Both the position numbers and the translations under genes were made by a program. DNA of 64,000 nucleotides, taken from assembly GCA_963723455.1 (NCBI GenBank), contig CAVRQM010000004.1, positions 62,001 through 126,000 of the forward strand. Reading direction: 5' to 3'. Position 1 is the first letter of the stretch. Each line of letters opens with the position of its first letter. The DNA comes from CAVRQM01 sp963723455. GTDB taxonomy: Bacteria; Pseudomonadota; Alphaproteobacteria; Acetobacterales; Acetobacteraceae. This document shows, piece by piece, positions 44,787 to 53,314 of this stretch. Below the pieces are notes generated by a model. The model was not told where the DNA came from, did not search any database, and saw only the letters and a program-made list of their open reading frames with translations.

Positions 44787-46322
44787 GTGGCAGCGGCAGC
44801 ACCCCGTCTTTTGATGCAGGGCATCCGCAAGTCGTTCGGCGGCGTGGCGGTGCTGGACGGCGTCGATCTGACGGTCGAGCCGGGCGAGGTCGTGGCGTTG
44901 CTGGGCGCCAATGGCGCCGGCAAGTCCACGCTGATGAAAGTCCTGACCGGGCTGTACGCGCGCGAGGCCGGGCGCGTCGCGATCGACGGCGCAGCCGTAG
45001 AGTTCGCGACGCCTGCCGCCGCCGTCGCCGCGGGCGTACGGCTGCTGCCGCAGGAAATCTCGGTCCTGCCCGACATGAGCGTGGCCGAGAACATCTTTCT
45101 CCCCGACCTGCCGATGCGCCGCCGGTTCGGGCTGCGCGGCGTCGATGACGCGGCGATGGCGTCGCGGGCGAAACAGCTGCTGGATCAGCTCGGTTTCGGC
45201 TCGATTGCGCCGCAGGCGCCGATGCAGCGCCTGTCCCCCGCCGAGCAGCGCATCGTCGAGATCGCGCGCGCGCTGGCCGGCGAGGCGCGGCTGCTGGTGA
45301 TGGACGAACCAACGGCCGCGCTGACCGAGCAGGAAGCCCGGCTGATCTTCCGCATCATCCGCCGGCTGACGGCGCGCGGCGTGTCGGTGGTGTACATCTC
45401 GCACTATCTGCGCGAGGTGTTCGAGATCGCCGATCGCATCGTGGTGCTGCGCGATGGCCGCAACGCCGGCGCGTTCGCCACAGCCTCGTCCAGCCAGGGC
45501 GATGTCCTGACCGCCATGCTGGGCAGCGCGATGGGCGATCTGTTTCCGGCCGCGTCAGGTGCGGCCGCGGTTGCGCCGCGCGGCGCCGACGTGCTGGCGA
45601 TCGAGCGGTTGTCGGTTCCCGGCGTGCTCGACGACGTCGCCCTGACCGTCGCCTCCGGCGAGATCTTCGGCGTGTTCGGGCTGGTCGGCTCGGGCGTCGA
45701 GGTGCTCGGCCGGGCGCTGTACGGCGCGGTCGGCGGCGTCCGCAATGCCCGGATGACGCTGGCCGGGCAGTCGTACCGGCCGCGTTCGCCGCGCGCGGCG
45801 ATGGCCGCCGGCATCGGCTTCGTCGCCGCGGAACGCAAGCGGCAGGGCATCATCGCCGAGCTGTCGGTGCGCGAGAACATCTGCCTGCCGTTCCAGCGGC
45901 GCTACCAGAGCGGGCCGTTCGTCTCTCGCGATGCCGAGACGACGCAGGCGCGGCGCTGGATCGAGGCGCTGGGCATCCGCGTCAGCGGCCCGGAGCAGCG
46001 GTTGCGCACGCTGTCGGGCGGCAACCAGCAGAAGGTCTGCATCGCGCGCTGGCTGGTGGACGGCGTGCGGCTGCTGGTCATGGAGGAGCCGACGCGCGGC
46101 GTCGATGTCGGCGCGCGCCGGGAGATCTACCGGCAGATGCGGGCACTGGCGGCGCGCGGGTTCGCGGTGCTGGTGCTATCCTCGGATGTCGAGGAGGTGG
46201 CCGGCATCAGCGACCGCGCGCTGGTGCTCGATCGCGGCCGGGTGGCGCGGCGGTTCGACGCGCGGGCCAGCGCCGCCGAGCTGCTGGCGGCGACCGGCCC
46301 CGATCCCGCGTTTGCCGCATGA
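44787..46322 (+). CDS. Sugar ABC transporter ATP-binding protein (RbsA type)
   Basis: About 511 residues with two ABC domains. First: Walker A GANGAGKSTLMKVL, signature LSPAEQRIVEIA, Walker B LLVMDEPTAAL. Second: degenerate Walker A (VFGLVGSGVEVLGRALYG), signature LSGGNQQKVCIARWL and LLVMEEPTRGVDVGARREIY. This asymmetry is normal in RbsA/XylG proteins. GTG 44787 is preferred; TTG 44763 and ATG 44814 are in-frame alternatives. The stop overlaps the permease ATG. Confidence 0.93.
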   Translation: MAAAAPRLLMQGIRKSFGGVAVLDGVDLTVEPGEVVALLGANGAGKSTLMKVLTGLYAREAGRVAIDGAAVEFATPAAAVAAGVRLLPQEISVLPDMSVAENIFLPDLPMRRRFGLRGVDDAAMASRAKQLLDQLGFGSIAPQAPMQRLSPAEQRIVEIARALAGEARLLVMDEPTAALTEQEARLIFRIIRRLTARGVSVVYISHYLREVFEIADRIVVLRDGRNAGAFATASSSQGDVLTAMLGSAMGDLFPAASGAAAVAPRGADVLAIERLSVPGVLDDVALTVASGEIFGVFGLVGSGVEVLGRALYGAVGGVRNARMTLAGQSYRPRSPRAAMAAGIGFVAAERKRQGIIAELSVRENICLPFQRRYQSGPFVSRDAETTQARRWIEALGIRVSGPEQRLRTLSGGNQQKVCIARWLVDGVRLLVMEEPTRGVDVGARREIYRQMRALAARGFAVLVLSSDVEEVAGISDRALVLDRGRVARRFDARASAAELLAATGPDPAFAA

Positions 46323-47314
46323 GCAGCGCCGCCCGGCCCGCGCCTGCCGCCGCCCCGCGCCGACACGCGGCCTCGCTGCTTGGTCGCTCGTGGGCCGGGG
46401 TGGCGCTGCTGCTGGCGTTCTACGTGGCGCTGCTGGTCGCCTTCTCGCTGCTGTCGCCATATTTCCTGAACCTGCGCAACATGCTGTCGATCGGCGGCAA
46501 CGTCGCGTTCATCGGCCTGATGGCGGCGACGGGAACGCCGCTGATCATCGCCGGCGGGCTTGACCTGTCGGTGGCGGCCGTCGCCGGGCTGACCGGGGTG
46601 CTGATCGCGCTGCTGCATGTGGACGGGCTGCAGGTCTGGCTGGCGGTGCTGACCGCCGGCCTGGTCGCGGCGGCGATCGGGCTGGGCAACGGCCTGCTGA
46701 CCACGCGGCTGCGCCTCAATCCGCTGATTGCCACGCTGGGAACGATGAGCGTGGTCTCCGGCGTCGCCCTGGTGCTGACAGGCGGGCTGACCCGGCCGCT
46801 GATGGTGCCGGGCTTCAACTGGATCGGCGGTGGCCGAGTCGCCAGCGTGCCGGTGCCGCTGCTGCTGATGCTGGCAACCTTCGCGGCGCTCTGGGTGGTG
46901 CTGACCCGCACCCGGTTCGGCCGCTACGTCTATGCGGCAGGCGGCAACCCGGAGGCGGCGCGGCTGATCGGCGTGCCGGTCGAGCGCGTCGTGCTGACGC
47001 TGTACGTGCTGTCGGCGCTGTCCGGTGCGGTGGCCGGGACGGTGCTGGCGGCCATGCTGGGCGCCGCGGCGCCGAATGCCGCGGCGGCGCATCTGCTGAC
47101 CGTGATCGCGGCGATCATCCTGGGCGGCACCAGCCTGTATGGCGGGCGCGGCAGCGTGTGGGGCACGGTGATCGCGGTGCTGATCCTGGGCACGCTGGCG
47201 AACGGCCTGACCCTGCTGGACGTGTCCAGCTTCTGGCAGGACGTGACGCGCGGCGTGGTGCTGATCGCCGCCGTCAGCCTCGATCAGCTGCGCACCCGCG
47301 CCGTGGGCGATTGA
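46319..47314 (+). CDS. Sugar ABC transporter permease (RbsC type)
   Basis: 331 residues with about eight to ten membrane helices, BPD_transp_2 family. Signatures: LNLRNMLSIGGNVAFIGLMA, GTPLIIAGGLDLSVAAVAGL, LNPLIATLGTMSVVSGVALV, YVYAAGGNPEAARLIGVPVE (coupling loop) and AAIILGGTSLYGGRGSVWGT. It is the only permease in the operon, so a homodimer is expected. ATG 46319 overlaps the ATPase stop. Confidence 0.94.
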   Translation: MSSAARPAPAAAPRRHAASLLGRSWAGVALLLAFYVALLVAFSLLSPYFLNLRNMLSIGGNVAFIGLMAATGTPLIIAGGLDLSVAAVAGLTGVLIALLHVDGLQVWLAVLTAGLVAAAIGLGNGLLTTRLRLNPLIATLGTMSVVSGVALVLTGGLTRPLMVPGFNWIGGGRVASVPVPLLLMLATFAALWVVLTRTRFGRYVYAAGGNPEAARLIGVPVERVVLTLYVLSALSGAVAGTVLAAMLGAAAPNAAAAHLLTVIAAIILGGTSLYGGRGSVWGTVIAVLILGTLANGLTLLDVSSFWQDVTRGVVLIAAVSLDQLRTRAVGD

Positions 47315-47317
47315 CGC

Positions 47318-48055
47318 ATGAGCGGGGACGCGGACCTCGCGCCGGCCGAGTTCACGCCTGTCGAGCGCAGCTCGGTAGCCGAGCAGGTCGCCAAGAAGCT
47401 GTTCGACATGGTGCGGGTACGTAATCTGAAGCCTGGCGACCAGCTGCCGCCCGAGCGCGAACTCGCGGCGATGATGCAGGTCAGCCGCCCCAGCGTGCGC
47501 GAGGCGCTGCGCGGCCTGCAAATTCTGGGGATGCTGAAGGCGCGACAGGGCGGCGGCATCTATGTCGCCTCGCTGGATGCCGGCGACCTGCTGGAACCGC
47601 TCACCTTCCTGATTACGCTGAACGAGGACAATGTCGGCGCGCTGCATCAGGCGCGCGTGCTGGTCGATGGCGGGATCGCGGCGATGGCGGCGGCGTCGAT
47701 CGGCGATGCGGACCTGGCGCGACTGGAGCGGATGCTGCTGGTACAGCGTGAGCTGACGGGCGACCCGCTCGGCTTTCGCGTCTCGGACCTGGAGTTCCAC
47801 CGGACCATCATGGCGGCGACCGGCAACCCGTTCCTGGTGCGCGTTTCGCACTCGCTGTACGTCCTGGGAGTCGAATACCGACGCATCGCCTCGGAAAGCC
47901 TTGGCGTGCTGGCCCGGTCGCTGGACGACCACGCGAAGATCGTCGCGGCCCTGCACGCCCGCGATCCGGCGGCGGCGCGCGAGGCGATGGTGCGGCATCT
48001 GACCAATGTGCACCACTCGACGGTGGAGGCGATGGCGATGGCGGGGCCGCCGTGA
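47318..48055 (+). CDS. FadR/GntR-family transcriptional regulator
   Basis: 245 residues. N-terminal winged helix: VAEQVAKKLFDMVRVRNLKP, then PPERELAAMMQVSRPSVREA and LRGLQILGMLKARQGGGIYV. The C-terminal all-helical FCD domain contains ARVLVDGGIAAMAAASIGDA, FHRTIMAATGNPFL and HAKIVAALHARDPAAAREAM; metal-ligand-type His/Asp residues are present. It probably represses the operon and senses a sugar-derived acid. It lies 4 nt after the permease and overlaps the dehydrogenase gene (GTGA). Confidence 0.93.
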   Translation: MSGDADLAPAEFTPVERSSVAEQVAKKLFDMVRVRNLKPGDQLPPERELAAMMQVSRPSVREALRGLQILGMLKARQGGGIYVASLDAGDLLEPLTFLITLNEDNVGALHQARVLVDGGIAAMAAASIGDADLARLERMLLVQRELTGDPLGFRVSDLEFHRTIMAATGNPFLVRVSHSLYVLGVEYRRIASESLGVLARSLDDHAKIVAALHARDPAAAREAMVRHLTNVHHSTVEAMAMAGPP

Positions 48056-49092
48056 ACGCGCGCATCGGCATCATCGGCGCCGGCTGGTGGGCGGCGGTGA
48101 ACCACATCCCGGTGCTGCAGGCCAACCCGGACTGCGAGCTGGTGGCGGCCACCCGGCTGGGTGCGGCCGAGCGCGCCGAACTGCAGCGCGCCTTCGCGAT
48201 CCCGCAGGTGTTCGCCGACGCCGGCGAGATGCTGGCGACGGCGCGCCTGGACGGCGTGGTGGTCTCCTCCCCGCACCCGCTGCACCATCGCCACGCCGCG
48301 GCGGCGCTGGCGGCCGGCTGTCACGTGCTGGTGGAAAAGCCGATGACCACCGATGCCGCCGACGGGCGCGACCTGGTCGCCGCGGCGGCCCGGGCCGGGC
48401 GGGAGCTGCTGGTCGCCTATGGCTGGAACTTCCGCCCATTCACCGAGCAGGCGCGCGCGCTGGTGGCGTCCGGCGCGATCGGGCGGGTGCGCCATGTGGC
48501 GCTGACGATGGCGACGCCGCTGGAGGATCTGTTCGCCGGCGAGCCGATGCGCGAGACCGAGGGCGCGCTGTTCCGGCCGCCGCGCTCGACCTGGGCTGAT
48601 CCGGCGCGCGCCGGCGGCTATGGGTGGGGACAGCTTGTGCATGCGCTCGGGCTGCTGTTCCGCATCGCCGACCTGACGCCGGAGCAGGTGTTTGCGGTGG
48701 TCGGACAGTCCCCGGCGGGGGTGGACTATTACGACGCGGCGGTGCTGCGCTGCGCCGGCGGCGTCACCGCGGCGGTGTCTGGTGCGGCGACGGTGCCCAA
48801 GCATTGCGGCTTCCAGCTTGAGCTGCGCCTGTTCGGCACCGAGGGGATGCTGCTGCTGGACACCGAACGACCGCGGCTTGAGGTGCGGCGCAGCGACGGC
48901 GCCGACACGGTGCTGGCGCTGTCGGGCCAGGACACCGCCTATGAGTGCGCCGGGCCGCTGCGGGTGCTGGTCGATGTCTGCCTTGGCCGGCCGGCGGTCA
49001 ATGCGGCCCCCGGCATCGTCGGACAGCGGGCGGTCGAGGTGCTGGACGCGATGTATCGCTCGGCCCGGTCCGGGCAGATGGAAAGGGTGTGA
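48052..49092 (+). CDS. Gfo/Idh/MocA family oxidoreductase
   Basis: 346 residues from GTG 48052. N-terminal Rossmann fold with RIGIIGAGWWAAVNHIPVLQ, HRHAAAALAAGCHVLVEKPM (the conserved EKP Lys), then the C-terminal sugar-binding domain. WGQLVHALGLLFRI matches the family GGxxxDxxxH region in an altered form: GYGWGQLVHAL. Likely an NAD-dependent sugar or sugar-lactone dehydrogenase in the pathway fed by the ABC transporter. Confidence 0.92.
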   Translation: MNARIGIIGAGWWAAVNHIPVLQANPDCELVAATRLGAAERAELQRAFAIPQVFADAGEMLATARLDGVVVSSPHPLHHRHAAAALAAGCHVLVEKPMTTDAADGRDLVAAAARAGRELLVAYGWNFRPFTEQARALVASGAIGRVRHVALTMATPLEDLFAGEPMRETEGALFRPPRSTWADPARAGGYGWGQLVHALGLLFRIADLTPEQVFAVVGQSPAGVDYYDAAVLRCAGGVTAAVSGAATVPKHCGFQLELRLFGTEGMLLLDTERPRLEVRRSDGADTVLALSGQDTAYECAGPLRVLVDVCLGRPAVNAAPGIVGQRAVEVLDAMYRSARSGQMERV

Positions 49093-49094
49093 CG

Positions 49095-49907
49095 ATGCGC
49101 CTGTCGCTCACCTCGTGGTCGCTTCGCGCTTGCAGCCTGCCCGAGGCGGTCGGCATCGCCAGGGCGCTCGGCATCGGCGCGCTCGATCTCGGCTATTTCT
49201 ACGGCCCGGCCCTGGATCGCGGGGCGCTGCTTGCCGACCCGGAAGGGGTGGCAGCGCAGGTCTCGGCGCTGGGCGTCGCGACGCCCAGCTTCTACCATCT
49301 GTTCGGCGCGACGCTGGCGGACCGCAACCTCGCCGACCCGAGGCATCTGGACGCGAACCGCGACGACTTCGCGGCCGCGATGCGGTTCTGCCGCGCCGCC
49401 GGTGTGCCGAACGTGTTCGTGCTTCCGGGCGTATGCAATCCCGGCCAGGGCCGGGCGGAGGCTATGGCGGCGTCGGCGGCGAGCCTGCGCGCGCTGCTGC
49501 CGATCGCCCGGGATGCCGGGGTCACGCTGACTGTCGAGCCGCATGTCCATTCGTTCCTGGAAAGCCCGGCACTCACGCTCGAGTTGCTGGAGCGCGCGCC
49601 AGGGCTGCGGCTGACGCTGGACTACGCGCATTTCGTCTGCCTCGGCTGGCGACAGGACGAGATCGACGTGCTGACGCCGTACGCCGCGCACGTGCATCTT
49701 CGCCAAGCGCGGCCCGGCGTGCTGCAGGCCAAGGCGGGGCAGGGCACCATCAACATCGCCGCCCAGCTCGCGACCTTGCGCGACGCCGGGTTCGCCGGGC
49801 ACGTGGCGCTGGAGGTGGTGCACCAGGACTACATGGACACGCTGCACGACGACGTGCTGACCGAAACGATTGCGCTGCGCGATCAGGTGCGGGAGTGGCT
49901 GGGATGA
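49095..49907 (+). CDS. Sugar phosphate isomerase/epimerase (AP_endonuc_2 family)
   Basis: 270-residue TIM barrel. It starts MRLSLTSWSLRACSLPEAVG. Metal ligands are suggested by LTVEPHVHSFLES, LRLTLDYAHFVCLG, AAHVHLRQARPG and HVALEVVHQDYMD. Members isomerise or epimerise keto-sugars, or act as inosose/hydroxypyruvate-type isomerases; the exact reaction is not deducible. It lies 2 nt after the dehydrogenase and overlaps the mutarotase gene by 4 nt. Confidence 0.9.
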   Translation: MRLSLTSWSLRACSLPEAVGIARALGIGALDLGYFYGPALDRGALLADPEGVAAQVSALGVATPSFYHLFGATLADRNLADPRHLDANRDDFAAAMRFCRAAGVPNVFVLPGVCNPGQGRAEAMAASAASLRALLPIARDAGVTLTVEPHVHSFLESPALTLELLERAPGLRLTLDYAHFVCLGWRQDEIDVLTPYAAHVHLRQARPGVLQAKAGQGTINIAAQLATLRDAGFAGHVALEVVHQDYMDTLHDDVLTETIALRDQVREWLG

Positions 49908-50218
49908 CCCATCATGCCTGGGTGCTGGAAGTCCGGCCCGGCTACGAGGACGAATACAAGCGCCGCCACGACGAGATCTGGCCGGAGATGCTGGCGGCGC
50001 TGCGGGCGTCGGGCATCCGCAACTACTCGATCTTCCGCCTCGGCCTTACGCTGATAGGCACGTTTGAGACCGACGACCTGGATCGCACCATTGCGATCCT
50101 GCGCGACGACCCGGTGAACGCGCGCTGGGCCGCCTACATGGCGCCCGTGATGAAGGTCGAGATCGATCCCCAGCGCGGCTTCCCGTTCCTGCTGCCGCTG
50201 CAATGGCATATGGACTGA
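49904..50218 (+). CDS. L-rhamnose mutarotase-like protein
   Basis: 104-residue ferredoxin-like protein of the RhaM/YiiL family, which interconverts alpha and beta anomers. AWVLEVRPGYEDEYKRRHDE and IWPEMLAALRASGIRNYSIF carry the family His. Last gene of the sugar operon. It suggests that the substrate is a 6-deoxyhexose (L-rhamnose or L-fucose-like), but no rhamnose kinase, isomerase or aldolase is here. Confidence 0.9.
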   Translation: MTHHAWVLEVRPGYEDEYKRRHDEIWPEMLAALRASGIRNYSIFRLGLTLIGTFETDDLDRTIAILRDDPVNARWAAYMAPVMKVEIDPQRGFPFLLPLQWHMD

Positions 50219-50236
50219 GCTGCAGATCGGCGACGG

Positions 50237-50474
50237 TCAGCCGCCCTGTTGCCAGCGACGCCAGCGCAGCGCAAGCCAAGCGATCGCCGCCGCGGCGAGC
50301 GCCAGCGGGATGAGCAACAGGGCGAGCCACAGCGCCAGGACAGGCAAGACCGACCAAGCCGGCGACGATCGCGGCCAGCACCGCGGCGCGGAACAGGCGG
50401 GTGGACAGCGGCACCGGCTCCGGTCCCAGCACGCGGCCATCGACGGTGACATCGAGGATGTCGGGATCGGGCAT
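50237..50474 (-). CDS. Small membrane protein (frameshifted)
   Basis: About 78 residues after removing one extra base near 50343. It starts MPDPDILDVTVDGRVLGPEP, then VPLSTRLFRAAVLAAIVAGL, and in the next frame VLALWLALLLIPLALAAAAI and AWLALRWRRWQQGG. Two hydrophobic spans and a basic C-terminus indicate a small inner-membrane protein. It is convergent with the sugar operon, ending 18 nt from its last stop. Function unknown. Confidence 0.6.
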
Positions 50475-50505
50475 ACCGGGCACGTGGGCGGCCCGTGCGC
50501 GCGGG

Positions 50506-50973
50506 TCAAGGCTGCGGATGCAGCCGCCGTTCCATGAACACGCTGAGCGCGTCGGGCAGATACGCGCCGAAGGCACCGCGCTCGACGAAACCGGCGCTGC
50601 GATACAGCGCAAGGGCGGCATGCGAGTGGATGCCGGTCTCCAGCCGGATCAGGCCGATGCCGCGCGCGCGAGCGTCGCGCTCCACTGCGTCGAGCAGAGC
50701 GTGAGCGATGCCGGTCCCACGAGCGTTCTCGGCCACAAACATCCGCTTCAGTTCGCCATAGTGCGCGCTTGCGCGCACGAGGGCGGCGCAGCCGATTGGC
50801 CGGGCGGCCAGACGGGCCACGAAGAAGCTCACGTCCGGGCCGAGCAGCGTCTCAAGACCGATCATGTGGTTGCTCTCGGGCGGGTAGAGGGCAGCCGAGA
50901 CCGCCTCGGAGGCAGCCAGCAGCGGTCCGATGTCGGCGCGATCCGGCGGCTCACGGGCGATGACGAGGCTCAT
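50506..50973 (-). CDS. GNAT family N-acetyltransferase
   Basis: 155 residues from ATG 50973, which overlaps the preceding stop (ATGA). GNAT fold: FFVARLAARPIGCAALV (beta-4), GELKRMFVAENARGTGIAHA (pyrophosphate loop R/Q-x-x-G-x-G/A variant), LLDAVERDARARGIGLIRLE and ALALYRSAGFVERGAFGAYL. Similar proteins are annotated as PaiA/YsnE-type acetyltransferases. Substrate unknown. Confidence 0.9.
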   Translation of the reverse strand: MSLVIAREPPDRADIGPLLAASEAVSAALYPPESNHMIGLETLLGPDVSFFVARLAARPIGCAALVRASAHYGELKRMFVAENARGTGIAHALLDAVERDARARGIGLIRLETGIHSHAALALYRSAGFVERGAFGAYLPDALSVFMERRLHPQP

Positions 50974-52094
50974 CGGCCGAACACGCTGACGCTTTCCACG
51001 CGGGCGGACCAGAGGAACTGGTCGATGGCCGTGACGGATAGGAGCCGATGGCCGGCCGCATGCAACGCGCGGGCGTCGCGACCGAGGGCGGCGGGGTTGC
51101 AGCTGACATAAATGACACGCGCCAATTTGGCGCGGGCAAGCTCGGCGATCTGCGGCCCGGCGCCGGCGTGCGGCGGGTCGAGCACCGCGGCAGCGCAGCC
51201 GGCCAGCTCGGCCGCCAGCAGCGGCCGCATCGCCAGGTCGCGCTGGGTCACGGCGATGCGCCCAGCGAGCGACGCAGCGTTGCCGGCGCGGCGCAGCGCG
51301 GCGGCGGCGTCCGCGTCGCCCTCGAACGCCAGCACGCGGGCGCGGCGGGACAGGGGAATGGTAAGCGTGCCGCAGCCGGCGAACAGGTCGATGATCCTGG
51401 CGCGCGGCGGCAGGCGCTCGGGCAGCCCCGCCAGCACGGCATCGACGATCGCCTGCTCGCCCTGGTGGGACGCCTGCAGGAAGGCGCCGGGCGGCGGCGA
51501 GACGGCGACGCCGTCCAGGGCGATGACGGCCGGACGAAGCTGGCAGGCCGTCTCGGCCGGCCCGCGCGCGGTCGCCGTCGCGATCCGGCACAGGCCGTGA
51601 GCGGTGGCGAACGCTGCCAGACGGGTGCGGTCCCCGGCGGAGACCGCGCCATCCAGGCGCAGCAGCAGATCGGGGCCGCTGTCGAGCAGGTTCGCCACGG
51701 CGGACCCGTCGCGGCGAAACGCCGACAAGGTCGGCAGCAATGCCCGCAGCGCCGCTGTCAGCGCGAACAGCGCCGGATCGAGGACGTGGCACTCGATCAG
51801 ATCGACGACGCTCGCCGATCGCGCCGCGTGCAGGCCGACTAAAATGCGTCCCGATCCCTCGCGCCGCAGCGCCAGATCCATGCGCCGCCTGGATCGCGGC
51901 GGCGTCGCGGAGGCGGGCGCGATCGCGGTGGCGAAACCAGCCCCGGTCAGCGCCGCCGCGACCTGGCCGGCCTTCCAGGCGCGGTATTCGGCGTCCGGCC
52001 AATCCTGCATCAGACAGCCGCCGCACTCGCCGAAATGCCGGCAGGGCGGTGCTGCCGGAACGGACGGCGGCGGGACGAGAGCCGCGGCGCTCAG
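50970..52094 (-). CDS. TrmA/RlmD-type RNA uracil-C5 methyltransferase
   Basis: About 374 residues. The N-terminal cluster motif CRHFGECGGCLMQDW and a fourth Cys in DLIECHVLDP suggest an iron-sulfur cluster. SAM motif I is IDLFAGCGTLTIPL, motif IV is AVLDPPHAGAGPQ, and the catalytic Cys is in VIYVSCNPAALGRDAR. Ends FLWSARVESVSVF. There is no TRAM domain. No ATG, GTG or TTG lies in frame before the Cys motif; CTG 52094, overlapping the previous stop as CTGA, is the best start seen. Target (23S rRNA or tRNA) not determined. Confidence 0.85.
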   Translation of the reverse strand: MSAAALVPPPSVPAAPPCRHFGECGGCLMQDWPDAEYRAWKAGQVAAALTGAGFATAIAPASATPPRSRRRMDLALRREGSGRILVGLHAARSASVVDLIECHVLDPALFALTAALRALLPTLSAFRRDGSAVANLLDSGPDLLLRLDGAVSAGDRTRLAAFATAHGLCRIATATARGPAETACQLRPAVIALDGVAVSPPPGAFLQASHQGEQAIVDAVLAGLPERLPPRARIIDLFAGCGTLTIPLSRRARVLAFEGDADAAAALRRAGNAASLAGRIAVTQRDLAMRPLLAAELAGCAAAVLDPPHAGAGPQIAELARAKLARVIYVSCNPAALGRDARALHAAGHRLLSVTAIDQFLWSARVESVSVFGR

Positions 52095-53314
52095 CCTCCG
52101 AATGCGTTGAGTCCGGTCTGCGCGCGGCCGAGGATCAGGGCATGCACGTCCTGCGTGCCCTCGTACGTGTTGACCGCCTCGAGATTCATCATGTGGCGGA
52201 TGACGTGATACTCGTCGGACACGCCGTTGCCGCCGTGCATGTCGCGCGCGACGCGGGCGATGTCCAACGCCTTGCCGCAATTGTTGCGCTTGCACAAGGA
52301 AATCATTTCCGGGGCCGCCTGGCCCTCGTCGAGCAGGCGGCCGAGTCGCAGCGACGCCTGCAGGCCGAGCGTGATCTCGGTTTGCATGTCGGCCAGCTTT
52401 CTCTGCACCAACTGCGTCGCCGCCAGCGGCCGGCCGAACATCTGGCGGTCCAGCGTGTATTGCCGCGCGGCGTGCCAGCAGAACTCCGCGGCCCCGAGCG
52501 CGCCCCACGAGATGCCGTAGCGGGCATTGTTCAGGCAGGAAAACGGACCGCGCAGCCCGCGCACCGCGGGCAGCAGGCTGGATTCCGGCACGAACACGTC
52601 GGCCATCGCGATCTGGCCGGTGACGCTGGCGCGCAGGCTGAACTTCCCCTCGATCTTGGGGGCAGTCAGGCCGGGCATGCCGCGTTCGAGCAGGAAGCCG
52701 CGGATGTCGCCGGCATCGTCCTTCGCCCAGACCACGAAAACGTCGGCGATCGGCGCGTTGGTAATCCAGGTTTTCGTGCCGTTCAGCACGTACCCGCCAT
52801 CCACGGCCCGGGCGCGGCTGCGCATCGAGGCCGGGTCGGAGCCGGCATCCGGCTCCGTCAGGCCGAAACAGCCGATCCACTCGCCGGTGCGCAGGCGCGG
52901 GAGGAAGCGGTCCTTCTGCTCGGCCGAGCCGAACGCCCATATCGGAAACATGACCAGGCTGGATTGCACGGAAAACGCGCTGCGATAGGCGCTGTCCACG
53001 CGCTCAATCTCGCGGGCGACCAGGCCATAGGCGACGTAGCCGACGCCAGCGCAGCCGTGACTGTCGAGCGTGGCGCCGAGAAATCCAAGCTCGCCCATTT
53101 CAGCCACGATGGCGCGGTCGAAATGCTCGTGCCGGTTGGCGTCCAGGACGCGGGGAAACAGGCGGTCCTGGCAATACGCATGCGCGGCATCGCGTATGGC
53201 GCGCTCGTCCGCGCTGAGCTGGCCCTCCAGCAGCAGCGCATCGTCCCAGCGGAACAGCGGGCGGCTCTCCGGTCGCGGGCCGCGTGCCGCCGCCTGTTGG
53301 CCGACGGCGTTCAT
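52091..53314 (-). CDS. Acyl-CoA dehydrogenase, glutaryl-CoA dehydrogenase-like
   Basis: FAD-dependent dehydrogenase, 407 residues. It matches the glutaryl-CoA dehydrogenase branch: SVQSSLVMFPIWAFGSAEQK, CFGLTEPDAGSDPASMRSRA, GYVLNGTKTWITNAPIADVF, ARDMHGGNGVSDEYHVIRHM and the catalytic Glu in AVNTYEGTQDVHALILGRAQ. The usual product is crotonyl-CoA in lysine/tryptophan degradation. ATG 53314 overlaps the helicase stop (ATGA). No CoA-transferase neighbour is seen. Confidence 0.92.
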   Translation of the reverse strand: MNAVGQQAAARGPRPESRPLFRWDDALLLEGQLSADERAIRDAAHAYCQDRLFPRVLDANRHEHFDRAIVAEMGELGFLGATLDSHGCAGVGYVAYGLVAREIERVDSAYRSAFSVQSSLVMFPIWAFGSAEQKDRFLPRLRTGEWIGCFGLTEPDAGSDPASMRSRARAVDGGYVLNGTKTWITNAPIADVFVVWAKDDAGDIRGFLLERGMPGLTAPKIEGKFSLRASVTGQIAMADVFVPESSLLPAVRGLRGPFSCLNNARYGISWGALGAAEFCWHAARQYTLDRQMFGRPLAATQLVQRKLADMQTEITLGLQASLRLGRLLDEGQAAPEMISLCKRNNCGKALDIARVARDMHGGNGVSDEYHVIRHMMNLEAVNTYEGTQDVHALILGRAQTGLNAFGG

